64,000 nt of DNA from Acridotheres tristis (lineage: Eukaryota; Chordata; Aves; Passeriformes; Sturnidae), in NCBI GenBank assembly GCA_037013685.1, contig CM072884.1, positions 99,738,048-99,802,047 on the forward strand, read 5' to 3'. The stretch's first letter is position 1. Every line of letters begins with the position of its first letter. The notes under the pieces were generated by a model that had not been told where the DNA came from, searched no databases, and worked only from the letters and a program-made list of their open reading frames with translations. The position numbers and the translations under genes were made by a program. Positions 25,117 through 37,027 of the stretch are shown here, piece by piece.

Positions 25117-25760
25117 TAATTTTGCTTTAATAATGCATATTCTGTTCACTCTGTGCAAAATTGGGGACAGAGGTGGGTGTTTAAATCATCTAATGAAAAT
25201 CAAGCGGAGATGAACATTCAGGTTGAGGGAGGGGCCTATCCAAACCAGGCAAGCTAAAAAGCCACAGCTGCTCAAGACAAAGCTGCTCTCAGCCGTGCCC
25301 TTTTGTCCTGGCACCTGCACAAACATGCTCTCCTGAGCGAGCAGCTGAGCCCTGGGAAGGTGACCTCCTCCGGACACCGGGGACAGGAGTCGTCGTGGTA
25401 GCTACATAGGGAGACCTGGCCTCAACCGGCTCCAGTCAGTGTGTGGCAAAGAAAGGCACAAATCATTGCAAAGACCAGACTTCTGTTGGTTTGTTTCCTT
25501 CTTGTAGATACATTACTGTACACAATGTAAGCTGAAGTTGTAGGGGATTCGGGGACATAAAATTGCATATTTAACAGAACTTAAAACCATAACGAAAAGT
25601 AGGCTGTTCAATCTCGAAGCAAAAATAATCCCTCCAGCCCCAACATTAACATTCATTCCTGGCTATATGAAGTACAAACATTTTAAAATCTGTGACAAAA
25701 GACAATTAAAAACCAAAAGTCAAAATCATAAAGCTTGTAAACAGATAATCTGAAATACAC

Positions 25761-25766
25761 TTTATT
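25761..25766 (-). terminator. Proximal poly(A) signal of SH3KBP1 (candidate)
   Basis: AATAAA on the minus strand about 320 nt after the stop codon, followed within 35-60 nt by a U-rich run (TTTTGGTTTTTAATTGTC). It could give a short 3' UTR. Use cannot be decided from sequence. Confidence 0.35.
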
Positions 25767-26082
25767 TATGGAAAAATATCATCAAAATAGTACCACTATG
25801 GACTAAACTGCCTGAGTTTTCATTTCACTTAGGATCTTGAAGTAGAGAGCCTTTAGCACAAGATCAATTTCAGTCACAACTAGTGCTGCACAGCACAGCT
25901 TTGGGTAGAAATTTTGTTCTTGTTGGTATTTTTGTTGTGCTATCAAAAACTGTTGTGCTAATCCTTCAAATAAAGGGATGTTGAGGCAATTCTTAAATCA
26001 TTTGGCACAAAGTTATTTTGGCTGGGGCATAAATTTGAGTCTCAGTCATGAAGAATAATGCAACATTCCACCTATCAAGTAT

Positions 26083-26124
26083 TCACTTTGATTGAAGAGC
26101 TTTCTTTATGTCATTAACTTCCAT
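26083..26124 (-). CDS. SH3KBP1 last coding exon, C-terminus and stop
   Basis: Encodes MEVNDIKKALQSK and a TGA stop at 26085-26083. The acceptor is a pyrimidine-rich TTTTTAG|ATGG. It is the end of the C-terminal coiled coil that makes CIN85 self-associate as a trimer. It joins in phase 0 to the exon at 28214-28277, giving IRLRLQ-MEVNDIKKALQSK, which matches the known C-terminus of vertebrate CIN85. Confidence 0.97.
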   Translation of the reverse strand: MEVNDIKKALQSK

Positions 26125-28213
26125 CTAAAAACAAACAGAAGAAAAAGTATTTGATTAAGTTAGATGCTTTAGCAAACTCAGGCACAGTTGGTGCCACTTG
26201 AAAAGCACATTCCCTAGGTGTAGGTGTCAGCTACAGGTTTTATACCAATCTTATTTCCATAATTGAATTTCCACAATTTCCACAAATTTCGCAAATTGAA
26301 GAGCTTGTCAACTGTGTAAGATGACCATTCACAGCTTCCTCCCTCCGACCATGACAAGTATAGTCACTGAATGTACTGCAAGTCCTTTCAATCTCTTTAA
26401 AATACAACTTTTACATGCCACACAGCTCACTGCCTGGCATTACTGCAGAATGAGCACTATGTCCATGCACCAGCAGCTGCACTTACAGCCAGCACAATAA
26501 ACTGCACTTCTGGCAATGAGCACAGGTAGCTGAGGGACAAAAGCCATTGTCTTTCTCCTACAGGGAGGGTTCTTGCGTTAGAAATGGTGGTTGCCTTCTG
26601 CAAGCATCAAGCCTGCGCCCAGAGGCACCTTCAGAGCCTTTAAGGTGCCACGCTTAAAAGAATGTGGCTGAAACCATCAGTAGCCCAAGCTGTACATTTG
26701 GTCCCTCTGACAGACACTGAAAACCCTAAGGCAGGGGTTCTAGATTTATTCAAACCCACATATTCCAACCTGTGTTGGACTGCACCATCATCAAGGCAGT
26801 CTTCTTGAATCCGTGGACTGAGACCTGTGCTACTTCCTGTCTATCAGAGCACTCTGAAACTAATACTACTTTTCTTTGTTAATTTTCATCTTCATGTAAA
26901 GCTAACAATGCCATCTAGGCTAGTATATGAACATTTACCAGTATAAGCAACATTTGAACTGGAGTAAAAGCATTCAGCTTTAAGATCATAACTTAAAACC
27001 CATCAGTGCAGGTCTCTGCATAAAGATGTAAAGTTATCTCTGGATAACTGAATAACGTGGACTGTTAGATTAAATCAACAATGGCTATTAAAAATGTTCA
27101 CTGGGTTTTATCAGAATAAATTTCAGTTTTAGCTGAACAAGAATTGTGCCTTATTAGAAGCCATGTTGCTACAGGGTTGAACGCACAATGTCCCAGAGCA
27201 CAGAGGCAACCCTGGAGCTTAGACATTGAGGATCTGCAGCTCTGCCACCCTTTGCCCAAGTGCTTTACAGAGGGAACAGTCCAGGGAAATTACAATTTGA
27301 TTTTCTATCCCTAGTTCAAAGTACAGTTGCCCTATACCATAAAAAAATGTAAAATACAATCAATACCAAACCACTTACCGAAGAACATGGAATAGAAGAG
27401 TATAGCACAGCATAGATTAGAATATAATAATTTTGTTTGGAAGGGGCCTATAATGACCCGTTAGTCCATCTGCCTGACCAAATTTAAGCATGCTATTAAG
27501 GGCATTGTTTAAATCACTCTCCAAAAGCCCCAAAAAGCAGTTTCAACATCATTCCACATCAAACCAGCGTTGTTAATGATTCCAGCAAAGGCCAAGCTCC
27601 ATGAATCCCACAAGCAGGGAGGCAGGATACCTGGCAAATGGCTAAGGCAGCAGGAAAACATCTAGAGCTAAGGTACAATAATAACTGTAACCCAGCAGTA
27701 ACTGGGTTCTTAATCAGAGCCCCTTCTTTTATATTGCTCAGGATGCTTTAGTAAAAGACAACCTAAGTCAGTCTGTAAAGCAGACATTAAAATCTTACTA
27801 TATGAAATAATATTTCAAGCATATTAACACTCAGACAAGCCTACTACAAAATATAAAGCTTTGGCAGAAGGCAAGGAGCTTAAAAAGGCATGATTTAATT
27901 TGTGACAAAATAAAATAAAACTTAGATGAAAAAAATAATAATTTGAATCTTGTATTGTGTTCAATTTTTTAAAAATTGTCTACTTGTGCTGATAAATTTT
28001 TGAATAATTATTAGGCTTTTCAATAAAAACCCAATATTGCAATATATATGACAGAAACCTGCAATGCTATGAATGGAATAGGTATATCCCCTTCAGAAAT
28101 ATTGGCAGTTTTTGATTCATTGGCATCTAAGTATCTTAGCAGAGTTTTATGTCCCATGTCAGGCTAAATCAAACCTGCCTACACATCCCCAACATTAAAA
28201 ATAATTTAAGTAC
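26125..28213 (-). other. SH3KBP1 intron with one CR1 fragment
   Basis: Intron of 2089 bp with donor CAG|GTACTT at its start and acceptor TTTTTAG at its end. It contains a CR1-like fragment at 27385-27560; the rest is unrecognised. Confidence 0.9.
27385..27560 (-). mobile_element. CR1-like LINE 3' fragment
   Basis: Reverse-oriented 3' end of a different CR1 subfamily. It has a worn AGAAT-type repeat tail (TAGAAGAGTATAG...TTAGAATATAAT), then GTTTGGAAGGGGCCTATAAT, TAGTCCATCTGCCTGACCA and GCATGCTATTAAGGGCATTG. It is more decayed than the other copies, and the subfamily is not assigned. Confidence 0.65.
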
Positions 28214-28277
28214 CTGCAATCGTAGACGGATCTTCTTCTCTTCATCCAATTCAGAGAGCAACTGTTTAATTTCTTTT
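28214..28277 (-). CDS. SH3KBP1 coiled-coil exon
   Basis: A 64-bp exon (enters with one base, leaves in phase 0) encoding, with the shared lysine, KKEIKQLLSELDEEKKIRLRLQ. This is the core of the CIN85 C-terminal coiled coil, rich in Lys/Glu with leucines at heptad spacing. Acceptor TTTTAACAG|A, donor CAG|GTACTT. The human protein has KREIKQ at the same place, a conservative R/K change. Confidence 0.96.
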
Positions 28278-29667
28278 CTGTTAAAAGAATAAAAAAGAAG
28301 CTTGGGATGGAAATGACCACACTAGTAAAATACAAAATATTATTTCTTGGAGACATATTTACCCCACTTCACTATTTTTTTTTCCTCTGCACATCTAATT
28401 GAAGTCAGCATACTCTCGTATACTCTAGGCTATAGTAGAGAAGTAAAACTCACTATGGGACAGTACCCCGCCCCATCCCACATGGCGAATGAGTAATGCT
28501 TCCTCACAGCCCTCCATCCACAGGCTCTGCTCTGGCCTAGCTGTATCAACACCATATCAGCACCCAGTTGCCTTTTTCCATACAAAATGTAGATGTATTG
28601 ACTGTTGGTGGGTTATAGGAACTGGTAACACAAATCCTGCCCATCCTATCACATACTTAAGCCACTTAAAAGCTGCTTATGCCAGCAATACAATGTAACC
28701 TTCAACTTCATTTATAAGACTTAACGATCCCAAATACGGATTTTCTGTCATTCTTTTTTGTTGGGAAAGGGAACATAGCTATGAGGAGCAGACACGTTCT
28801 CATGTTCCCACTGAGTGATCTCACCTTAGGACAGATACCAGTAGGTGGAAGCTGCCCTTGCAAGAAGGGCCGGGGAGACCAGAGGAGCAGGGTCAGCCTA
28901 AGAGGCGAGGCCGTGGGGCTTGCTGGCTACATCCAGCTTGAACCATGCCCTCCCGCATCTTCTCCCAAACTCCGCACACCTCTGTTCCGCCACAGGCTCT
29001 GCACGCTGCTTGCCCTTTTCTTTTTCCTGCCTGGGCTACACACAACTGACAATGTAAGTGAAGGTTTAGCTTCCAAAGCATTAAATATTCTCAGGAACAT
29101 CAAAAGTTACATGCCAGCCCCAGTTTCTCCTAAAAAAATGAGCAATTTAAAGAAAACAAAAGTGCCCAAAACTAAAATAGTAAGATTTAGGGCCATAAAC
29201 ACAAAGGCCTTCAGATGACCTAGTCACAATTCAATTACTACTTTTGTAACATGAGCTGCCTGGGAAAATGTGCTAAAGAAAGTAATTTAATAACTTTAGG
29301 AGGTTGTAGCAATTTGTACTACAACTATAACGAATGCACCCCTTTTATTATGATCAATGCACATGAGTTCCCAGATAGTTACTGACAAATAAAAGAACAT
29401 TCACTGCTCATAGCTTGCAACTTAACTTTTCTAACACCCCATAAACATCTACTTGTGTCATAACACAGGGAAAAAAAACTGTGGATAGTGCAGGTCTTTT
29501 TTGCAGAGGTTCTCACCCCTGAATATGTTCTGTCACATGAAAATCACTCACAAACACATAGGCCAGATGTGCAGAGTAACATCTATGAAGGCAAACTCAA
29601 TCAGAAACTGCCATCACTATGCACAAATGGATCCATCCCACCTACAACTGTGATTTGCAATACTTAC
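28278..29667 (-). other. SH3KBP1 intron, nothing recognised
   Basis: Intron of 1390 bp. A plus-strand open frame of 145 codons at 28781-29218 lies over a GC-rich patch at about 28840-29040, but it has no recognisable domain and is treated as chance. Confidence 0.9.
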
Positions 29668-29939
29668 TTTTGCTGGTCTTTCATGGTTTCAATGATGGTT
29701 CTTAGCTCCCTAATTTGTGTTCTGAGCTCTTCCAGGGCAGTCTGACCTTGGCTCAAGTGCTCAGTCTTTGGCTTTCCTTCAGTACCAAACAGGGAAGGGG
29801 AATTTGACCTGTGGCCTGTTGTTCCCATAGCAATTGAGTGAAATCCAGGTGATGGTGAAGGGGATAGTGATGGTTGTATATTACTGCCACTAGCCAGACC
29901 TCCTGGTTTTGGAGGTAAGGAAGTTTTGTTATCAGACAC
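29668..29939 (-). CDS. SH3KBP1 exon: Ser/Pro linker and start of coiled coil
   Basis: A 272-bp exon (in phase 0, out with two bases). It encodes [14 protein letters not shown], then a Ser/Pro/Gly-rich linker containing LSPSPSPGF, then the conserved [17 protein letters not shown], and from about residue 70 of the exon the start of the coiled coil, [20 protein letters not shown]. The acceptor is TTTTTGTTGCAG|G and the donor AA|GTAAGTATTG, a near-consensus site. The linker is the most diverged part compared with mammals; the [12 protein letters not shown] block and the coiled coil are strongly conserved. It is the longest exon of the gene in the window. Confidence 0.97.
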
Positions 29940-32914
29940 CTGCAACAAAAAGAATAACATTTAATGTCTGCAGAAAGCTTTATGAAAATCAAACCTCTAA
30001 CCAATGCTAAGTATTTAACCATTCTTCAGTAATGCTGAAATTCCAACAGTCAAACATGAACAGTCTTGGCAAAAGCGTAATAAATACAGTGATTAGTCAT
30101 CATCTTTGTATGTGTATGTCAGAGGGGGTCTAGCTGTGATGCAAAAGGTCAGCAACAGTATTTCCAAGATCTCAGACCTAAACCAGGGAATTAAAAGTGA
30201 ATTAAACCAGGGACAGATGCTCAGTCTTTCTCAGATGTTTCTGAGAACATATCTACATCCATGGATGTCTCCCACAGAGCACAAACTACATGGCCAAGAA
30301 TCCAAGTTGTATTTTTTTGTAAATTAAATTTATAATTTCCCACCAACTATTGAATGAATCTTCCAAGTTATTTCAAAAATTACAAAATGTATTACATGCT
30401 CCCCCTAGCATTATGAAAATAGAAAAATATTCATTAGGTTCGCTTGTTGGTATGATATATATAGAAAAAAAAAATCCCATGGTTTCAAAGTCATATTAAT
30501 AATAAATAAATGTAGTCTACAGTCCTCTGTTGATCAAGGCTTCCATGAATGCCCATAACTACTAATAGCTCTTTATTCCTCCAGGAACTTGACAGAAAAA
30601 CACACCATTAACCTATAACCCTGCAATCATGTGGTTAGCTAAAAAGGATTCCATTCTTAACTGCAATCCAGTGCTCTACTTAGTAGACAATGTGCACACA
30701 TATGTGCTACATAATGTAATATATGTATATAACATAATATAATGTAATACAACATTCTATACTTAGTTAGAAAATCTGAAGTTTACCACTCATACATAAC
30801 CAACTGCTTCATTGCATACAGAGGACAGTGTACAAGTACAGTTCCACAATGGCAAGTAAGGGGAATGAATCTTTGCACTGTTATTTGGCAGGGCTATGTG
30901 TGCATTACATGACAGCTACCAGGCATGTTTGAAAATCTGATTTGGACAAGAGTAAGAAAAAGCACTAGGCAACCTTCCAACTCTCTTTGGAAAAGTGCTA
31001 ATTGAAGTTGAATGGCAAATAGGGCAAAATACTGAGAATAAATGGTATGAAAATGGAAGGAGACACTGTAGGAGAGGAGACTGGCAGGGTGGCATTAGCT
31101 GAACAAAGCAACTAAGAGAAAAGTTTGTTATGAGATGAAAATCAGGAAAAATTACGATGAGGAGAGAAGAGCAGGATCCACCAAGTCCTGCAAAAACAGT
31201 CTTCCCTACTATACAACCATGACTGAGCACAGAACCTGATCTGGGAAAACACTGAATTCAGGAAGTGTCCTGCACAAAAACCAAGTCTGACCATAAATAT
31301 AAATAAAAATGGCATGATAATCACAAGAAAGCTGAATCACTGTAGTGCCTTGAAAACTTGACACAAGGACCCGAATAATATACTTTTAACATTTTATCAA
31401 TTAGTTTGTGTATCTGGGTTGAAAAGGACCTTAAAAGTCACCTAGTTCCAATCTCCCTGCCATGGGAAGGAGCACCTTTCATTAAATCAGGTTGGTCCAT
31501 GCCCCATCCAGCCTGGTCTTAAACATTTCAGGGATGGGGCATACATAACTTCTCTGTTCTGACACCCATTACAGTGCCTTGCCACCCTCACAGTAAATAA
31601 TATTTTTTCCTAATATTTAATCTAAACTTACTCTCTTTCAGTTTGAAACCAGTCCATCATCCTCTCCTATCACTCCATGCTCTTGTAAATAGTCTCTCCT
31701 CCATCTTTCTTGTCAGCTCAGTTCAGGTACTGGAAGGCCACAGGTAAGTCACCTCAAAACCTTCATTTTTCCAAGCCAAACAAACCCAATTCTCTCAGCC
31801 TTTCCTCACAGGAGAGGTGCTCCATCCCTCTGATCATCTCAGTGGCCTCCTCTGGACTTGCTCCAGCAGGTCCCTGTCCTTCCTGTGCTGAGAGCCCAGA
31901 GCTGGCTGTAGCACTCCAGGTGGAGTCTCACCAGCACAGAGTGGGTGTGAGTAATGTGCATCCATAAACGGATGTTTCATGGATAATAACCCCACGTATC
32001 AGTAGGTGCAAGTTTCCTTCAGACTGAGAAGAGATTCCAGGCTGAGTTCAAATCAGGATCAGGACAGCAAGGCACAACTGGAGTCACTGATCTGAGCATC
32101 TTATTCCAGAGCTTAACTGGCTATCAGCATTAAAGCCTCAAGCAGCTGTTTTCTAATGGCAGCCATCTCATTTTACAGAAACAACATCTACAGTTTGGTC
32201 ATATAACTTAGAAGTGTTGGCCCAGCAGTATTCCTTGGTGCAAGTGCTCCCAGAAGAGGGAGCTACATAGCAAAACATTACCCTTATAACTTGATCACAG
32301 AAGTGCATGACTTCATCTTTCAAATACTTGTTAAACTATTAGAATGCAGTATTTTTATTATTAAGGGTATCCTTATGTAGTAAAAATAGTTTCAGCCTTT
32401 AAAGCCTGATCTGCATATTCCTTCTGCAATATTTGATTCTGCTATAGTAGTCTACCAATATACAGTATTATAGGCACAAGCCTATAAAAGGAATACAATT
32501 ATATCAGTATAAAAAGTGATTATATTTGCAATTTAAATTCACATACTATTACAGTGTGTCAAAAAGTTGTATTTACTCTGCTCACAGACTCTTCTAACAT
32601 AAACTCAATTTAAAGTTGCAAAAAGATAGGGTCTTTATTTCTCAAATTTATTTCCCAGCCTCTCTGATTCTGTGAAATACATTTACACAAGAAGGATTTT
32701 TTTCACAGTATGGTTATTTGACACATTTTAACAGTGCAATTCACTTTAGACTTGCCTTTCAAGCACAGAACAATCTTTAGTACCCTTTATCATTTTAAGC
32801 TTAAGTGGGCAGTTGCCAGGTGACTGTTGAATTAAATTTTAAAAATTTCAGTACTGCTTTTAGAAAAGAAAATGCATGTGATAAGGTTAAGCAGAGGCAT
32901 TCCAATTAACTTAC
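29940..32914 (-). other. SH3KBP1 intron with one CR1 element
   Basis: Intron of 2975 bp. It contains a CR1 fragment at 31410-31950 and an AT-rich TATAATGTAAT-like low-complexity run at about 30710-30755. The remainder is unrecognised. Confidence 0.9.
31410..31950 (-). mobile_element. CR1 LINE 3' fragment
   Basis: About 540 bp of reverse-oriented CR1. Phrases include GGGTTGAAAAGGACCTTAAA, CCCTGCCATGGGAAGGAGCA, GCCTTGCCACCCTCACAGTA, GGAGAGGTGCTCCATCCCTC, TCTGATCATCTCAGTGGCCT and CACTCCAGGTGGAGTCTCAC. It covers the end of ORF2 and the 3' UTR. It is in the same orientation as SH3KBP1, with stops throughout. Confidence 0.9.
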
Positions 32915-33040
32915 TTGTGATATTGTAACAGTTCTTGATTTCCTTGACACTTCAAGAGTTTTGTGAGTAATGGAAACATGTTCTTCCTTCTCATCTTCAG
33001 GACTTGGTGAGTCAAAGAAATCAGGACTTGAAAGGGATGA
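32915..33040 (-). CDS. SH3KBP1 exon: [18 protein letters not shown] acidic segment
   Basis: A 126-bp exon, phase 0 at both ends, 42 codons. It encodes [40 protein letters not shown] and SQ. The Ser/Pro/acidic part is the conserved spacer of CIN85 and CD2AP-like proteins before the C-terminal linker. Acceptor TCTACACAG|T, donor CAA|GTAAGTT. Because both ends are phase 0, skipping this exon would keep the frame. Confidence 0.96.
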
Positions 33041-34357
33041 CTGTGTAGACAAACACGCACCACAAAAAAGGAAGAAAAAGAAAAGCACAGGTATTTTCAT
33101 TGTACAAGAACTTCTTTAGCTATCATTTTCAAAGTAACAATACTTAAAATCAGGACCCTTTGTCCCCCTACTCCCCCTTTTTTTGCATCTTATTTTCAAA
33201 GCTAGACTGCTTTCAAAGCATTCAAGAAATAAGATATGCTTAAGAGTTGAATTCAACATTAATTTACAGCTTTGTACTGCATGATATCACAAGATGAAAG
33301 CAGCCTCCTGTCCCAGGCAGGTTGCTGAGTGCTGTGCCGTGGGGATGCCAGCTCTGTAACCCCAGCTCTGTCACTGGGGTGGCTCTGCTGTGGCTCTGCT
33401 CAGAGCAGGTCTCACCTTGCTGCTCTCCAGAGGCCCCAGCCAGCGCCAGGGCACGGTGCTGGCACTGTAGGGGTGCCTTGTGCATGGCCTCTTGGTACAG
33501 GTGTGAAAAGGGAGGGTTCTTTCCATCCCCTGATCCTTTCCTCATACGTGTGACAGGAGAAGGAAAATCTCTATACTGGTCTTTTGTATTTCTATACTTA
33601 TCACAGCAGTCAGTTTTGAAAGCATTCTCCTTTTTTTGAGTTCTATTAGTTTCTCAATAATCCTTTTTGCCTCCTTCCACTTCGTTTTTCTTCAGCAACA
33701 CGGACCCAGGTAACCATCAGTAGTTGCTCTCATTCTGATATTCCAAAATGCAAAAAGCATGGAACAAACAAACCCCAAACCCCAAAGAAGAAGACATTGA
33801 AAAACTAAGCAGTGGTTTCCAAAGTATTGTTTATGAGACCAACTTGTCTAAAGACAGATATTAGAGAGTGAAATTTAAATCGCCCTTTTATTTACAACTG
33901 TGACCTTAATGAGAAGAAACACATGATAGCTCAAGGAGGGCTGTTGAAGACTGAATGGTTTATTTGTCCTCAAAATCTGGTAAATGTCTGCAAGAAACCA
34001 AGAGAAATGCTTCTTTTGGGAAACACTTTCAAAATCCTCAATACTTCAGACAAATTAAGTCTATTCCAAAGATTTTTTTATACAGGATTTTTCTGGGCTC
34101 AGTCATGGCTGGCAAGGAACACTTGGCAGCACCCAAATAAGGGGGTATAAACCTTAGAAGGAAGGGAATGTTTTAAACATCAGTATTCAAAACACTGGCA
34201 GCCTTTTGACAGTAATTTTCCTGATCTGCATCTCTCTGCCTCATTGTACGTGTGAAGGAATGGCTGGGTAAAAACCAAGGAACACAAGTAGGAGGGGGTG
34301 AAATTCAGAAAAAATATTTTTAAAAATAGTTTTTAAAGAAAAGGAAAATTAACTTAC
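33041..34357 (-). other. SH3KBP1 intron, nothing recognised
   Basis: Intron of 1317 bp. A GC-rich stretch at about 33308-33550 contains imperfect GCTCTG/CAGAGC repeats and frames open on both strands; I do not recognise it. Confidence 0.9.
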
Positions 34358-34467
34358 AGATGTGAGAGACTGGGAGGGTGGTCGCCTGCCAGTAGCTTTT
34401 GGTCTGGTTGTAGTTGGATGATTAAGCTTCTCAGCAATTGGTATTACAGAATCAAAACCTTCCAAGT
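34358..34467 (-). CDS. SH3KBP1 exon with capping-protein interaction (CPI) motif
   Basis: A 110-bp exon (enters with two bases, leaves phase 0). It encodes [14 protein letters not shown] and then [23 protein letters not shown]. The second part fits the CPI consensus LxHxTxxRPK(x6)P known from CARMIL, CD2AP and CIN85, which binds actin capping protein CapZ. All consensus positions are present: L, H, T, RPK and the distal P. Acceptor TTTTTAAG|A, donor TCT|GTAAGTT. The variable residues around SVIPIAEK differ from the human protein; the motif is unchanged. Confidence 0.96.
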
Positions 34468-35765
34468 CTTAAAAATAAAATAGAATCGATTTGGTTTTCT
34501 GGCAATTGTCTTCAAAGGGAAAGAATCACATTTTTTTCTAATTTCAAAGAAATGAAATCCCATTTTCCCCACTGTGTCACAGTGTTCTGCACGTATTTAG
34601 CCATTATGATGGCACTAAAAAAACCTGGAAGTCAAAGGCAGCTGTAATCCAGTCACCCTTGCCAAGAACAATTACCCTTCCATTTCAAACGCAATAAAGC
34701 AGAGGGGGAACGTGTAGAGGAGCCTTTGGCTTTGTTTTCAGCATAGTGGAAGCTAAATAACATCATGGGTTCTATGGCATGGAATAAACAGTTTCAAAAT
34801 TTCCATCTGGCTACTGAAGGGGTTAGTAATTTTCTTTTTCGTGAATAACTGGAGATATAAGACTGTGCACACATTGTCTCAGGAACTGTACTGTCAGCTC
34901 TGCATTGCAGTAATTGCTCAGGAGAGTGCAAAATGAGAATGATCAAGCTGGAAGTGATGTGCAGGTTCCCAGACACCTGCAGCTGGAGGCACCATGGTTT
35001 CCAGGTGAGAGGACTATCTCCCTCCAGTAGTCCAGAGGCTATGGTAAGTAAAAGCTGCAATAGGCTCCTGAAGCTGTACAGAGTCCAGGGAAAGCAGGTC
35101 TGCTTGAATGCTGTATCATCTCCATGGCCAGTGAAAAGCTCTGGGGAAGTGTTTACTGAATCCAGCCACGGGGTAACATGTTTATGTGAAAGAACGATGT
35201 GGAGGCTCAAGGAATACCACAGCTCATGATTACATGGATAAATCAAATGACTTAATACCATTCATCTATTTTTATGGGTTGTATCAGTTTCACTCACCTT
35301 CATTTCAAAATGCCCTACAGCATATGTTGAGCAGGAAGGAGTCAGAAAACACACAAGAGGTACTTTAGACAAGATAAATCAAAATTCTTCAAAATTACTT
35401 TCAAATATGAATCAAATACAGGAATGATATTTATTATTCAGAGACTACTTTTCATTGCACACATGTAGGAAAAAGTAGCTTTTAAGTTAATAGTTCTATA
35501 TACTAGGCACTTAATTTTCCAAACTATTACAGAACAACTAATCTCTGAAGATCCAGTTTTGTTGCCATATTACAACCAACAATTGTACAAAATTACACAA
35601 TGGAAAACCAAATTAATTAATGGGCCTGTGCAATAAACTATATGCTCTGAAGGACATCTGAATTGATTCCAAGTACTCATGATTTGTCATCTAGAAAGTA
35701 AGTGGGATTGGAGATTCCTTATTCAGCAATATCAGCAATATCCTTCCATCTCCAGGAGATGATTT

Positions 35766-35787
35766 AAAAAAAAAAAAAAAAAAAAAA
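35766..35787. repeat. Poly(A) run, 22 bp
   Basis: Uninterrupted A x 22 on the plus strand. No recognisable retrotransposed body lies directly upstream, so it is listed as a simple repeat only. Confidence 0.9.
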
Positions 35788-36699
35788 GAGCTCTTTCAAT
35801 AGCACTGAAATAGTCTAAGGTTATTCACCTCTAAATACTACTCTATTTTTGGAGTGACTCTTCCTATATATAACCACTGACCCCACTGTCCTCTACCATG
35901 TATTTTTGTCATTGCTCTTTTTATTGACTGATGCAGCCTGTATGCAAAGGTAGGTCACCCACCCAGTCTGTCAGTGGGATTCTGGCAATCTGAAGTCTCA
36001 ATTGTACCCAACATGTCAGGTGAGGCCACAGTGCTTTGAAAGTTAAAATGAGCTAATTTTAGCAGATTGCACAAAACCTATCTGGATTCCTACAGAACTT
36101 CAGAGTATCAGGAAAGCAGAAACAGAAGGAACAAATTTGTTTTCTGGGAAAAGAAAAAGCAAGTGTAAGAGCTGGTTTCTATTAATATCCAGTTTGAAGC
36201 TGACCCATAAGATAGCCAAATGCTTGAGATCACAAAGCAAATCAGTAATCAATATACTGACATATTGTCTGATTTTAATTTTCACTACTGAGTTACTTTG
36301 CTAAATTGCACAGCAAAAATGTAATACCACCAAAAATATACTCCCATCTAAAAGGGTGATACTCACACACATGAGCAGAAATGGAGGCTGAAGCAATCCT
36401 TCCATTTGCCACAGCCACCCTCTCCACTTTACTGTTTTTACTATTCTTTTTCCTGAGCAAGATTTAATCCAGCTCATTTTTCAATGGCGTGTGCCAAGCC
36501 GTGCAAATATTTGCACTGAAGGAAGGATCAGTTACCAGTACCACAGGACTGATTCAAGCTGCCAAAACAGAGGGGAAGAGCAGACTTCTGCTTTGGGGGG
36601 GAAGGAAACTGGCTGAAGTTATTTTGCAACCTAGGAAAGCTCCAGTGTGTCATTTCCTTCTCTCTAGTTTCCAATTCTGTGGTCTACACAGGACTATGA

Positions 36700-37027
36700 A
36701 AGGAGACTGAGTGAGGTGGGAATCAGTTTGTTATCCCAGGTAACAAACGACAGGAGAGGAGGAAACAGCCTCAAGTTGTGTCTTGAAGTTGAGTTATGGG
36801 AGGTTCAGATTGGATACTAGGAAAAACTTCTTCATTGAAAGTGTGGTCAAGCATTGGAACAGGTTGCTGTGGGAAATGGTAGAGTCACTGCTCCTCAAGG
36901 CATTCCAAAATGTGTAAATGTGGTGCTTAGAGAGATGGTTTAGTAGTGGACTTGGCACTGCTGGGTTAATAGTTGGACTCAATGATCTTAGAGGTCTTTT
37001 CCAGCTTCAAAGATTCTATGATTCTGT
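36700..37027 (+). mobile_element. CR1 LINE 3' fragment
   Basis: Plus-oriented CR1, antisense to SH3KBP1. It has CCAGGTAACAAACGACAGGA, GATTGGATACTAGGAAAAAC, GTGGTCAAGCATTGGAACAG, GTTGGACTCAATGATCTTAG and AGGTCTTTTCCAGC, and ends AGATTCTATGATTCTG, about two units of the CR1 8-bp terminal repeat. It is better preserved than the others, so probably younger. Confidence 0.92.

Larger units (their letters stand above)
25061..26082 (-). other. SH3KBP1 3' UTR (extent uncertain)
   Basis: Sequence directly after the SH3KBP1 stop codon on the minus strand. Two poly(A) signal candidates delimit it: AATAAA at plus 25761-25766, giving a UTR of roughly 340 nt, and AATAAA at 25111-25116 with another at 25087-25092, giving about 1 kb. 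Both are followed by U- or GU-rich sequence. Vertebrate SH3KBP1 mRNAs have UTRs of the order of one to two kilobases, so the distal site is the better guess. Confidence 0.5.

Noticed and set aside
28781..29218. 145-codon plus-strand open frame in an SH3KBP1 intron
   Set aside because: No recognisable domain, mixed composition across a GC-rich patch, no splice or promoter support. Likely chance.
34794..35261. 155-codon minus-strand frame in the long SH3KBP1 intron
   Set aside because: Same strand as SH3KBP1, but it matches no CIN85 segment, and the neighbouring exons already join in phase without it.
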